Shown here: piece by piece, positions 1-9,383 of the stretch
Layout of the letters: each line of letters starts with the position of its first letter
Numbering within the stretch: the first letter of the stretch is position 1
Assembly (NCBI GenBank): GCA_032716605.1
Contig: CM064560.1
Location: forward strand, 17,661,324-17,725,323
Direction of reading: 5' to 3'
Source: Paralithodes platypus
Taxonomy: Eukaryota > Arthropoda > Malacostraca > Decapoda > Lithodidae
Length of the DNA stretch: 64,000 nucleotides
Position numbers and translations under genes: made by a program
The notes under the pieces: model-generated
Told to the model about the DNA's origin: nothing
What the model saw: only the letters and a program-made list of their open reading frames with translations
Database searches by the model: none

Positions 1-94
1 AGCCAATGCGTTGTAAGCAAATGCATACTGGCATGTGCAAATTTAAAAAGCGCTTCAGTTCACCAGAATGCAAACGTGCTTTGTATCCGTTCAT
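1..94 (-). CDS. LINE ORF2 start: endonuclease N terminus, partial
   Basis: Starts at the ATG on the complement of 92-94 and runs off the window. It reads MNGYKARLHSGELKRFLNLH, then MPVCICLQRIG, matching the opening of LINE apurinic/apyrimidinic-type endonucleases, where a helix is followed by the strand carrying the catalytic Glu (normally LQET). Here LQRIG stands where LQET is expected, so the copy may be mutated. Only 31 codons are visible. Confidence 0.65.
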   Translation of the reverse strand, partial: MNGYKARLHSGELKRFLNLHMPVCICLQRIG

Positions 95-1311
95 GTTCCA
101 GTGAACGGGTCATTGGTAGGAGTAATGTAGATCAGGTGATTGTGATTCTGATTTCTGAGAAGGGAGGTCGGTGAGGGTAAGGGAGAAGGTGAGGAAAGAC
201 GAGATTGAGGCGTAGAAGATGACGATCCAGGAACCGGCTGAGCCTGATTACTGAGGGGCGGGTGTAAAGGAACCCCTAGATCGCTGGGAGGGATGGTAAT
301 GGAAGGTAAATCAGCAACAAGGTGGTCAAGCTGAGATTGAAGTTGAGCAAGAAAATCAGGTGTCTCAAGGTTTAGGCGCAAATGTTCAACGCAGACACAG
401 TGTGGTCCATGTTGAGATAGGGGCAACGACGGACTGTGCCGCAGAGAGATGAAGGAACGCACTCGGGAGGTGATGTCGTGTTCCGTTGAGGTCAACGAAT
501 CCCTAATGTAAGGTAAGAAACATGACGAACAACCGCAGAGAGGGTCATGAGAGGAATTGTTGTGTGACGAGGTATCGTCAATGCGGTCGATTAGAGCAGG
601 GAAGTCGTGAGTGCTTCGGGGAGTACCGTCAACATCAGACATGTCAATCTGATTGTTAAAAGTATCAGCATCTAATCGTGGATCCAGAGGTGTCCGACCA
701 ACTGCCACCGTGGTGGCGGCTGCCACCAACTGTGGAGGGTCGTCACCCTGGTGCAGACTAGAAGGCTTGGCTAGTTCGGTTGTCACTGGGGAATTCGTGG
801 GTGAAGAGGCAGAGTCAAGCAACCTCTTGCGGCAGACAGGCTCATCATGTATTTGGACCTGTGAACTGGAGATGTGGTACGTGACTAGGCCAGTATCCAC
901 GAGACCATGTTGTCGCTTAAAATGCTCCATCAAAGCAGCAGGAGAAAGGGTAGAACGCTGAAGATGGTCGACACACACCCACCCAAGTTTGTGTGAGGAA
1001 AGCGGGAACTTTGAGGGTGCCGTCCGACGAAAGAAGATCTCTAGATCTTTCGTCAAAGGGCCTGTTGGAGAAGAGATATGATTGAGGAAGAACCGCTTGC
1101 CACAATCATTACACCCACATGAACTGTCATGATCAGGTAGGGACCAGGGGTCTGGAGGTGGGGCGAAGTCGTCAAAAGCAGCAACCGCCTGCTCAACATC
1201 GTCAGGAGTATCATTGGTGGGAACCTTTGGGCTCGCGATAGTGGATGTCGTGGCACCCCGGGGTGCGCGAGTCATGGGGTAACGTCTTACGCAACTGGGA
1301 CTGAACCGCAA
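91..1311 (-). CDS. LINE middle ORF, Cys/His-containing protein of unknown function
   Basis: A 406-codon frame lying between ORF1 and the endonuclease ORF. It contains paired motifs that look like duplicated zinc-binding modules: SSCGCNDCGKRFFLNH with a later CVDHL...H...H near the N terminus, and CGCSSCFLPYI with CVCVEHLRL near the C terminus. The tail is a Ser/Pro-rich run. I do not recognise the family. Its TGA overlaps the ATG of the next ORF by ATGA (plus strand TCAT at 91-94), which suggests stop-restart translation coupling. Confidence 0.65.
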   Translation of the reverse strand: MRFSPSCVRRYPMTRAPRGATTSTIASPKVPTNDTPDDVEQAVAAFDDFAPPPDPWSLPDHDSSCGCNDCGKRFFLNHISSPTGPLTKDLEIFFRRTAPSKFPLSSHKLGWVCVDHLQRSTLSPAALMEHFKRQHGLVDTGLVTYHISSSQVQIHDEPVCRKRLLDSASSPTNSPVTTELAKPSSLHQGDDPPQLVAAATTVAVGRTPLDPRLDADTFNNQIDMSDVDGTPRSTHDFPALIDRIDDTSSHNNSSHDPLCGCSSCFLPYIRDSLTSTEHDITSRVRSFISLRHSPSLPLSQHGPHCVCVEHLRLNLETPDFLAQLQSQLDHLVADLPSITIPPSDLGVPLHPPLSNQAQPVPGSSSSTPQSRLSSPSPLPSPTSLLRNQNHNHLIYITPTNDPFTGT

Positions 1312-1482
1312 GGGAGGGGCGCAACCTAGATTTTGATACGGAGGTCACCAGTGTCTGGGAGGAAGGTCAAGATCGGGATCAGTACCACGACGAGGTGGGC
1401 GCTGAGGTAGAGGAGGCTTGGTCTTGGCAGTAGAATCAAGGCCCGCCCGCACGCACATGGCCTGTCGAGGCAAAATTAGGTA

Positions 1483-1848
1483 CAGTAGGGTCTCACATAA
1501 AACGAGTATATGGTCGATAAACGAGGGCGTTCTATGCGATTTCGTTTTATGTGAACACGGCATTTTGGTGGCCCAATATCGTCAATGTTCACTGGAAGCG
1601 TAAATTTCCGTCAGGAGCGTACGATATTTCGTACGTTTTGTACGATATTTCGGCGTTCTATATGAAAGCGTACGATATTTCGTACGTTTTGTACGATATT
1701 TCGGCGCTCTATATGAAAACTCCTCGGATTTGCCCCACTTTGGCGGCGGACTCGTTTTATGTGATCACATTCGTTCTGATCGAAAATTAAATATTAATAT
1801 TTTAGGTCGCTCGTTTTATCTGAACACGTTTTATGCGGGACCCTACTG
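1483..1848. mobile_element. TA-flanked pogo/Tigger-like MITE, copy 1
   Basis: A 366-bp element with terminal inverted repeats CAGTAGGGTCTCACATAAAA and its near-complement, flanked by TA on both sides. It has two internal direct repeats of about 55 bp (gcgtacgatatttcgtacg). There is no transposase. It sits inside LINE ORF1. A second copy in inverse orientation is at 14486-14867. The TA target and CAGT start suggest Tc1/mariner-pogo mobilisation (inference). Confidence 0.85.
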
Positions 1849-3591
1849 TATATTAGACCGGGTGGAGGACCGACCAGGTACATGACGCGGCTGTGGGGCA
1901 AGTGGAGATCCAGGTTTACCAAGAGAAATATCAGGGAGAGGATCCGTGTTCGCAACCTCCGTCGCAAGAGCCATGAATGAATTGCGAGTAGAAATCGGAG
2001 AAGTAGTCAGGGCAGGTGTTGCGTCGTTGGTGGAGCATGTGGTCGATGCTCGACGAGTAGATGGTGATGGGACAGTCGAGCGAACCAGAGTACGTGTAAA
2101 GGCAGGGGAGGGTGATGGATCAGATGAACGTGCCACAGCGGCATACCTGCGCTTGGGCGCCGACCCAGACTCACGCACAAGGTGCGCAGCAGCCCGGTAA
2201 GGAATGCCTTTCTTTGATTGTAGATGAAGGACCTCCTTCGCAAACATGTAATGAGAACATTGTTTATCCGAGGCGATGTGATGTTCACCACAATTAGCAC
2301 ATGTTGGAGTAACAGAGGGGCAAGGGACAGGATGAGTACCATCCCCCGTCTCCTCTCCACAATGTAGGCAGCGCCTTCCAGAGCGACAATATTTGTCTGG
2401 ATGACCGAATTTCCAGCAGACAAGACATTGACGAGGCCGACGAACAAACGGTCGCACACGCAGCAACTCAGCACATAAAGTGATGGTGAGAGGTAGGTCG
2501 TGGCAATCAAAGTAGAGTTTAGCGATGCGAAGAGGTGGACGATCGCGGTCAACATCTTTCTTGGATGACACAGTGTATGTCTCGACTTTTTGTACAGCCG
2601 GATAATCAAACTGCAATGCACGACACAGGCGAGGACCTGCATCCTTGAAGTCAGCCTTCTTAACAAGGACGCTGTGGGGGACGACGACTGTGCCAATGCA
2701 ATGGTTTAAAGATTCCTCCGGGTGACCTAATAAGAAGTCATTGGGAGTGTCTATGAGGGACAACATGGTGGAAGATTGTTCCTCAGAATGAACCTCCACG
2801 ATGCGGGAGGTCTCTGAGTGGTGAAACATTGTAACATGACCCACTTCTTGGCGAAGATATATTTGAAGATCAATGTCATCATGAGGGCGGTTTTCAACTT
2901 TGAAATACTTCGGCCATCTCGGTGGCTCAAACAGCGTGCTCAGTACCACAGGAGGGGCGCGGAGTGGGCGTTTTGAACGGCGGAGAGAAGATTTGGCATC
3001 AAAAGGTAAGAGTGTCATTATTGATGATGGAGACACCGTAGTACCGGGAAACGACACCGCCGGTGAGGGCCGAGTGAACAAAGCGGTGGGTTGAGAAACG
3101 TGTGACAATTCGCGGGCAACTCCGGTAGGTGGAAGTGGGGCGTCATGTTCGGTAGGTATAGGTCGTTCTGAATGAACCACAACCGACCCATTGGGAAGGT
3201 TTGGTGAGATGGTACTGGAGGAGTCCGAGGCGTGCTCTCGAACAAAGACGCCAGAATGGGAAGTGGGTGAAGGAGGGTTAGAAATAGTAGTCAAGGTTTT
3301 GCCCGAGATGTTAACCAAAGGGGCAAGAACTGAGTCAGTGGCTAGTGAGGGAGCGATATTACAGGAGGTAGACGTGCCAAGAGAACTTGACACGACTATA
3401 CTCGATACTGTAGTTGGAGCAGAGGTCGGTTGGATGTCTAAGGACGGCGCAGGGGTCGGTAAAGTACCCGGGATAGAGGCAGGTAAAGAGCTACCACCAT
3501 CCGAGGGGAAGACGGTTAGGGAAGGAGAGTCAGACACAATATCCATTTCCGCGCCAGCGCTGGTGATCAAAATTCCAGAGGGAGTCTCCAT
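1849..3591 (-). CDS. LINE ORF1 (gag-like, zinc knuckles), N-terminal and central part
   Basis: An open frame of about 580 codons from an ATG at 3591. The first half is Ser/Thr/Pro-rich and low complexity. The middle (about 2500-2700) has a folded RRM/PRE-type region ending LRVRPFVRRPRQC. Zinc knuckles follow at about 2280-2400: CLVCWKFGHPDKYC (CX2CX4HX4C), a second CX2C cluster, and CANCGEHHIASDKQC. After it comes the usual basic EVLHLQSKKGIPYRAA segment. ORF1 proteins bind the element RNA. The frame is cut by the MITE at 1483-1848, and resumes for about 15 codons to a stop near 1436. Confidence 0.8.
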
Positions 3592-4398
3592 AAGACGAAG
3601 GTATCACGATTCATCTGGGATAAGCTCCACACCCACCATGGAGCCAAGAATTAGAGGACCTGGTATACGCCCTAGGAGTCAAACCCAGATATACACCCCG
3701 ACCCCCAGTGCCTCACGGACGGTCAACTCGTCAGTTTCGGGTCCAGCACAGAGGGCGAGATTTGACAGTAAAAGTTTCCCCTCGTGAGAGCACGTCAGAT
3801 ACTACAGTTCTAAAGGTGGAAGGGAACGCCGTCCACATCCACCCTCCATCAAAGTATATAGAGTAGTCCAGCCATCAACGATAGAAGAGGAAGCAAAGAA
3901 AAGGACAAAGGTAGAGGGGGAAAAAAGACAGAAAAGTGGTACCTCACAGGCCTCTGTAAACCAACGAGGAGGGAGGTCTTGGCCCACGAGGTCGGTGGAG
4001 CCCCAATCCTAAGAAGGTCTGTGTCCCCCCCAGGAACAGAGACCACCGGTCACGCTGCAAGCCCCGCCACCGCGACAAGGTGGCTCCCTAACGGCGGGGG
4101 GAGAAATTCATATTATTTTTCACCAACCCACCAATTAACTTACAAATAAACCGAATTAATGTGGCAGTACTCGTTATCTTGCAATGACGAGGTTGAATGG
4201 AAGGAGGTTGAGGTGAAGGGAGTGAAACTGAGGGTGATAGAGGTGGCAAAGGAGGGGGTCTAGAAGGCTGAGATGATGAGGGAGAAGCTGGGGAAATATA
4301 AATAGTGAAGACCCAACCACAGAGTTCAGCAGGCTAACTAAAGTAGCCACCCTGTCTCTGCATGCTATGGCTCTTGTATATACTACAAAAAAGTGTAC

Positions 4399-4529
4399 CT
4401 GTGACATGATTCCCAGCATCTCAGAGACTTGAGTTGAGATTCGAGCAGATTTCTTGGCCACCGAGTGTAGGGATAGTCTCTGCATTTTGCTATGCAGGGA
4501 TTGGTCACTTTCAAACCGATACTTATTAA
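4399..4529 (-). CDS. DNMBP: DNMBP exon: DH-BAR junction, start of BAR
   Basis: A 131-nt exon with 43 full codons and a split first codon. The acceptor is CTTGTTTCAG and the donor GTACAC. It encodes NKYRFESDQSLHSKMQRLSL, then HSVAKKSARISTQVSEMLGI. The K-Y-R...SL..K...L..HS..KKS.R...L pattern is the linker and first BAR helix in DNMBP-type GEFs. The exon ends in phase 0; I find no continuation between 1 and 4398, so the next exon is outside the window. Confidence 0.92.
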
Positions 4530-4851
4530 CTGAAACAAGCAAGACAAGCAATTAATTATACAATATAGTGCTGTTGCTATCTAAGTATTCTTTTAATACG
4601 TTTGGCAAATGTTGTGCATATGCAAATTGTTCATTGAAGCACATTTCAAGAAAAATACTGTATAGAAAAGAAGCAGAAAAAAAGACATTTACACAACTGC
4701 ACTCTCTCTCTTTTACTTATGTACCAGTGCTAACTTGTTTCATATAGCTATAACCCAGCATAAGCTGTTATGCTTATAAGCAATCATGTCCTGCAATATA
4801 CAAATTAATGTACTCCGAACCACTTCTAATTGCTTGGTCTATGTAGGCCTA
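4530..4851. other. Intron sequence, nothing recognised
   Basis: AT-rich intron after the acceptor of the BAR-start exon. It holds only short CT-rich patches. No coding frame or repeat boundary is visible. Confidence 0.6.
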
Positions 4852-5203
4852 CAGTGGCGCTAATAAGTCATGTCTCAGTTGTCATTACGTTTGGCTCGCT
4901 CTGTGCTGTATTTAATGTCTGTCAGATGTTGAATAGGATGGATAAGTGTAGGAACATGTATTGGTGGTGTAATGGTTTAGGTGGTTGTGTTCTGGGTGTG
5001 GTGTCCCGAGTTCGAATCCCGGGAGTATCATATGCTTTTATTGTTTATTCAAGTACATTGGGGTTTGTAATTGATGATTAATGTTAAGAACGGGGTGTTA
5101 CTTATATCTCGCTCAAAAAGAAGAAATCATGTGTAAATATTGCTGATACCAATTATTGATCAAAACATAATTGGTGCCGAGATATCACTTATTAGGCCGA
5201 CTG
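4852..5203. mobile_element. TA-flanked MITE (CAGTSGCGCTAATAAGT family) with a nested tRNA-like SINE
   Basis: Terminal inverted repeats CAGTGGCGCTAATAAGT and ACTTATTAGGCCGACTG, flanked by TA. The undisturbed homologue at 58309-58519 shows that about 140 bp at 4959-5100 are a later insertion. No coding capacity. Confidence 0.85.
4959..5100 (+). mobile_element. tRNA-derived SINE inside the MITE
   Basis: Contains an A-box-like TGGTTTAGGTGG and a perfect B-box-like AGTTCGAATCC within a CCCGAGTTCGAATCCCGGG T-arm hairpin, the layout of a tRNA gene body. It is absent from the homologous MITE at 58309, which defines it as an insertion. The anticodon region is degenerate, so I do not call it a functional tRNA. 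Confidence 0.7.
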
Positions 5204-5668
5204 TACTTGCCCAGTGTGTCTTCCCACCTTATTTACCACTTTTTGACCAGATCTCCCTTGAGGCCCCAATAATCTCCTACCATAGGGGCAACTTCGCACC
5301 CAGGGATTTTACTTGCCGTTATATCTACTCCGAGATACTTTTACACTTTTACGTTCTCTACCTCTTCTATTTCTTCCCCGGTAAAAATACTCTTATTTTG
5401 TTCTTATATCTATCTTCATCTCATCACTACACCCTTTGCTACATTCACCTTCAATTGTCCCCTATTGCACGACACTCCAACCTCTAACACAGGGGTTCCC
5501 TACATTTTTAGCACCGCGCCCCCATTTGGTCCGGACTATATTCATGATGTCCACCCCCCCAGCTCGTGAAAATTGCTAAAAAACGTGATACAGGCGTAGT
5601 TTATATGGTTCCTCTCATGCGCGTACGTACACCTCAACAATACCTGTGCGTACGAAATGTATTCCGTA
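5204..5668. other. Intron with a truncated hAT-like end
   Basis: At 5491 there is CAGGGGTTCCCTACATTTTT followed by GCACCGCGCCCC, typical of one end of hAT-type MITEs. No matching second end is visible, so it appears truncated. The rest is unremarkable AT-rich sequence. Confidence 0.5.
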
Positions 5669-6470
5669 CTATCTACCTATTTATCTATTGCCAGATGCCA
5701 TAATTCCTGAAGGGGTGGCCACGAATGAATCACCCCCATGCTTCTCTGTCCTCTGTCAGACGACGCCCCTCATCCCATCCAACACGCTTTTACTCATGTA
5801 CCTCTCAACTCCATCCTTCCACCTCACTCTCAGTCTGCCTCTTCCTCTCTGTCCTTCCACCTCACTTAGTTATTCTCTCGCTTCCCATGCATTCCACATG
5901 ACTGAACCATCTAAAGGTGTTCACATTTTCCAGCACATTTACATCCACACCACACCTCTCTCTTACTTCCTGATTCGTTTGTCTATCCCTTCATGTAACT
6001 CCACACGCACTTCTTAAGTAACTTATTTCCACCTCTCTCACTCTTCATATATGTCTTTCCAACGACGTTCATGCTTCACTCCTGTACGTCAATGTCAGGA
6101 TTATCACACTATCATACAATGACTTTTTTACTTCCATGCTCATTGCTCAACACCCTATTCCTTGTCACTGCTTTCAAAATTCTTACAACCTTCTTCTCGT
6201 GTTGTACCCTCTCCTGCATTTCATCCTCCATACTCCTATCTTTACTCAACACACTGCCAAAATACTTAAATGAGCTGACATTCTCCATAACCTGACCATT
6301 CAACCTCTCCTCACACTCTGTGACTGCACCTTTTTCAAAGACCATAACCTTACTCTTCCCCGTATTTACCTTCAGGTTCCGCTTCTCACACAGGGTTCCA
6401 AGGTAACTTTGATAATTATCTGTTATTGGATTACCGCTTTTGTGACTAACATTTGTTGTTACCATACAAA
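5669..6470 (-). mobile_element. RTE-like LINE 3' fragment (GATA-tailed family), copy 1
   Basis: Minus-strand decayed LINE. Recognisable pieces are LCEKRNLKVNTGKSKVMVF (after the RT palm) and FKYFGSVLSKD, then RILKAVTRNRV. It ends in the 3' signature gccagatgccataattcctg, then a short (GATA)-like tail at about 5669. The same family is at 20180-20528, 39545-39600, 54118-54475, 54700-56170 and 58672-59265. The frame is broken several times. Confidence 0.75.
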
Positions 6471-6496
6471 ACCTTGTGAGAAAAAAATTATCTCAC

Positions 6497-6633
6497 CTAA
6501 GTCGAGTCTCTTGGTGTACTCGTTGATTTCTTTGGCAACGTCGGCCATCTTAGCATTGGCCTTGAGGAGATCAGTATAGTCCCGATGGTATTGGTCCGTC
6601 TCTGTCACCAGGCGGTCCAGGAATAGTGGGTAC
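6497..6633 (-). CDS. DNMBP: DNMBP exon: end of the DH domain
   Basis: A 137-nt exon with 45 full codons and split codons at each side. The acceptor has a run of C before AG and the donor is GTGAGA. It encodes YPLFLDRLVTETDQYHRDYT, then KEINEYTKRLDL. This is the last long DH helix, continuing LIKPVQRILK from the previous exon into YPLFL, and ending in the INEYKRR-like element. No PH domain follows, as expected for DNMBP, where BAR replaces PH. Confidence 0.95.
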
Positions 6634-6639
6634 CTGGGG

Positions 6640-6765
6640 GGAAACTCAATTACAAAGTGCAGATTGTTGTAAAGTACTGGACGACTGTTATTGATAGCGT
6701 AATGCATAAATGCGCGGAATTTCGGTGTGAGTATCCTAGGTTCGAGTCCTTGAAGTGCCACATGT
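6640..6765 (-). other. Intron segment with a tRNA-like B box (plus sense)
   Basis: On the plus strand, TAGCGTAATGCA and, about 35 nt later, GGTTCGAGTCC resemble tRNA A and B boxes at normal spacing. The stems do not pair well. It is probably a SINE or tRNA relic immediately upstream of the last DH exon. Confidence 0.35.
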
Positions 6766-6974
6766 ATTTGTTGATTTAATTGAGTTTAGAAGTAAAGTTG
6801 GTTGGTGAAAAAATAGTTGGTGAATTATAGCCTATCATTCAGTAACTAAATTTCTAATACAGTACAAAATCATTTGTAATCCAATAAAAATACGAGTTGA
6901 ATGAATGAATACCACATGACATCTTCAGGTTTCATCCACCAACTTGCTTCACTCTTAGTTGAGCAGTAAGTATT

Positions 6975-7098
6975 TGTATAAGCTTTACTCCCCTAGATTG
7001 GTTGATGACCAAGCCCGTTGAGTCCCATCCACCCAGATTATTATAAGGTTGTCTCCCCTAGATGGATGGCCGACCAAGGCTGACAAGTCCCATCCACC
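6975..7098. repeat. Two copies of a ~64-bp unit
   Basis: Two units of the type cccctagatggatggccgac...tcccatccacc. The reverse complement of the same pair occurs at 20046-20175 inside another insertion, so the unit belongs to a dispersed element. The second unit here served as the target of the SINE at 7099. Confidence 0.7.
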
Positions 7099-7627
7099 GG
7101 CGGGTGCCCAACCCCGAAAGGAGTTGAAATAGGGGAGCTATGCCCCCGCCAAAGGCGGCTTTCTAGGGCCTTTCCTAGCTGATGCTGAGAGGATTGGGTT
7201 CTAGTCATGTGGTGATGGGCTGGTCTATCAGAGTAAGAGCTGAGCGATCTCTGCCATACCCATAGCTTACCCTGACTGTTCCTTTTACTTATATATTTTC
7301 TAGATCTCAAGTGACGGCATCTCTTCCGTGGATTGACCTCCCTACTGCCAACCTAGAGGTTGGCAGATCGGGAGCCAAAGCGTCACATTTTTCCTTTGCC
7401 CCTCAACTTTCCCTTCATAATTGCTGAGGGACACAGGGCCTTGGGTGGTGCTTTGGTTTCCCGGACGTTTCCGCGCAATTCTCAGCTCCCCGCCTTAGAG
7501 TGGCTTCGGTCACCTGGGCTTTATTATTGGTAAGCAGGGAGGGTTTTGTGGGGGTGCTCGGTTATGGCCTTGGCCTTGCTCGGGACCTTGGGGCTGCTCG
7601 GCCAGACAGCCTGGGGAACAACAACAA
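7099..7627 (+). mobile_element. AAC-tailed SINE, copy A
   Basis: A 529-bp element starting GGCGGGTGCCCAACCCCG and ending in (AAC)n. A perfect 15-bp target duplication (CAAGTCCCATCCACC) lies at 7084-7098 and 7628-7642. It has no ORF. Its last ~60 bp (ctgctcggccagacagcctg then AAC repeats) match the 3' end of the LINE at 11815, so it probably borrows that LINE's machinery. A weak B-box-like GGTTCTAGTC is present at about 7198. Confidence 0.88.
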
Positions 7628-7642
7628 CAAGTCCCATCCACC

Positions 7643-7934
7643 TGATAGTATACAGCACTTTATGATACTTTGCTTAACTATTATTGAGGGCTTTGAACGC
7701 TTTTGATATTTTTGTGCAAAATAATTTAAGTTAGCCCCTAGACTAAACAAAAAATAGAAAAATAAATAACACGACTCCCAAAACCTCTTTCAAACTAAAA
7801 AAAAAACACCCCCCCAGACCCCTTTTAAGCTAAATAGGTAATTTTGTGTGTCTTATTATCGCCAAACTAATAAGGTGAAACATCTTAGAATCCCCAAACT
7901 AATGGAGTGAAAAATGGAGCGTCAAAAGAGGGTT
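7643..7934. other. Intron between two opposed SINEs
   Basis: AT-rich with A- and C-runs. No coding or repeat feature is seen. It would form the loop if the flanking SINE copies paired. Confidence 0.5.
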
Positions 7935-8471
7935 GTTTGTTGTTGCTGTTCCACAGGCTGTCTGGCCGAACAGCCCCAAGGCCAAGGCCATAACCGAGCG
8001 CCCCCACAGAACCCTCCCTGCTTACCACTAATAAAGCCCAGGTGACCGAAGCCACTCTAAGGCGGGGAGCTGAGGAGGGTGCGGAAACGCAGGGGAAACC
8101 AAAGCACCACCCAAGGCCCTGTGCCCCTCAACAATTATGAAGGGAAAGTTGAGGGGCAAAGGAAAAATGTGACACTTTGGCTCCCAATCTGCCAACCTCT
8201 AGGTAGTAGGTTGGCAGTAGGGAGGTTAATCCACGGAAGAGATGCCGTCACTTGAGATCTAGAAAATATATAAGTAAAAGGAACAGTCAGAGTAAGCTAT
8301 GGGTAATGGGTATGGTAGAGAACGCTCAGCTCTCACTCTGATAGACCAGCCCATCACCACATGACTAGAACCCAATCCTCTCAGCATCAGCTAGGAAAGG
8401 CCTTAGAAAGCCACCTTTGGCGGGGGGATAGCTCCCCTATTTCAACTCCTTTCGGGGTTGGGCACCCGCAC
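7935..8471 (-). mobile_element. AAC-tailed SINE, copy B (opposite orientation)
   Basis: The same family as 7099-7627 in reverse orientation, with its own 13-bp target duplication TCAAAAGAGGGTT at 7922-7934 and 8472-8484. The (AAC)n tail is partly degraded. The right junction is only 12 bp from the end of an exon's flanking donor (exon ends at 8496). Confidence 0.88.
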
Positions 8472-8495
8472 TCAAAAGAGGGTTAAGCCACTCAC

Positions 8496-8617
8496 TTTAG
8501 AATCCTCTGTACAGGCTTGATGAGGACTGATCGCATGTCCAGTAGTTGAATCTTGTGTTGCTGAAGTTCTGTTAGCACCCACTGCAGAAATGCTGTTGCT
8601 TCCGGTTCCTCTGCATA
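8496..8617 (-). CDS. DNMBP: DNMBP exon: DH domain, LIKPVQRI motif
   Basis: A 122-nt exon with 40 full codons plus two nucleotides. The acceptor is TTTTCCTTCAG and the donor GTGAGT. It encodes YAEEPEATAFLQWVLTELQQ, then MRSVLIKPVQRIL. The LIKPVQRI motif (CR3) is the most conserved DH signature and forms part of the GTPase-binding face (family knowledge). A SINE insertion ends only about 12 bp into the intron from its donor region. Confidence 0.95.
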
Positions 8618-8704
8618 CTGAAGGAAAACAATGATCAGTAATGAAGGGAGGAGAATTATCATGAATCAATACAGTATTATCATTATTATTATCATTTATA
8701 TTAA

Positions 8705-8944
8705 CCCTTGGGATCCGGGAGGCCTCATATGAGGCAAAATGGTCAAATAAGAATCGCCGCTATAATCATCAGAACTCGGCAACCACGCGTTGTAGCGATG
8801 TCATCTCTACGGCATGCTACAGACAACAAAAAGTTCTACAATTTGCAAAAAACATTGACTGCTCTAGGTGGTCTCAATCAGTAGCTACTGAATTATGAAG
8901 TTGATTTTACCAAAATTCATATGAGGCCCCCCAGATCCCATGGG
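8705..8944. mobile_element. TTAA-flanked MITE, family 1
   Basis: 240 bp bounded by TTAA on both sides. Terminal inverted repeats of about 30 bp begin CCCTTGGGATCCGGGAGGCC and CCCATGGGATCTGGGGGGCC. No ORF. The TTAA target indicates piggyBac-type mobilisation. Confidence 0.85.
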
Positions 8945-8948
8945 TTAA

Positions 8949-9326
8949 GGGGGGTTACCGTTTTGTTTTATCATTCTCTCCTTTTCTCTCTTTCCCTGGC
9001 TTGTATCGATTCGGCCCCATTCAGCCAACTGTTTTAAGACGTTTATCCCCATCCAGGTGTCAATTTCTTCCTGGCGAGCGATAGCGAGCCAGCATTGTAT
9101 GGAGAAATCCGGCTTTGCCGGAGAAAATTTCTATCGAAAAATGTACACATTTAGCTTGCTGTCAAAAAAAAAATATATATACTGTATGCTGGCTCGCTAC
9201 CGCTCCCCAGGAAAATATTGACACCTGGATGGGGGTAAACGTCTTAAAACAGTAGGCTGAATTGGGACGAATGGATAAATGCCAAAGAGAAAAGGAGAGA
9301 AAGATAAAAAAAGCCAGTGACCCCCC
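8949..9326. mobile_element. TTAA-flanked foldback MITE, family 2
   Basis: 378 bp, largely one long imperfect palindrome: the arms share tgtcaatwttttcctgg and gacgtttayccccatccagg. It is bounded by TTAA at 8945-8948 (shared with the previous MITE) and 9327-9330. No coding capacity. Confidence 0.8.
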
Positions 9327-9383
9327 TTAACAAGTCAAAATCTCAACCGGAAAAGCACTAATACAAAATACAGAAATTGCTCC

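Larger units (their letters stand above)
1..4090 (-). mobile_element. Non-LTR retrotransposon, 5' half (ORF1, middle ORF, start of endonuclease ORF)
   Basis: A minus-strand LINE running off the left edge of the window. It has a GC-rich leader (about 3600-4090), a gag-like ORF1 with CCHC knuckles, a second Cys/His-containing ORF, and the first 31 codons of an apurinic-endonuclease/RT ORF. The general plan and zinc-knuckle type resemble Jockey/I-group elements, but the clade cannot be fixed without the RT. A TA-flanked MITE interrupts ORF1. It lies in the host intron after the BAR-start exon, in the same orientation as the host gene. The 5' boundary is approximate. Confidence 0.8.

Noticed and set aside
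1551..1790. ORF with repeated YDISYVLYDIS
   Set aside because: Product of the duplicated 55-bp internal repeat of a MITE; the same in the copy at 14560-14814.
4959..5100. Functional tRNA gene
   Set aside because: A and B boxes are present, but the acceptor and anticodon stems do not pair and the segment is a mobile insertion; SINE is the better call.
7099..8471. A single 1.4-kb foldback transposon
   Set aside because: Each arm has its own exact TSD and an AAC tail, so they are two independent SINE insertions.
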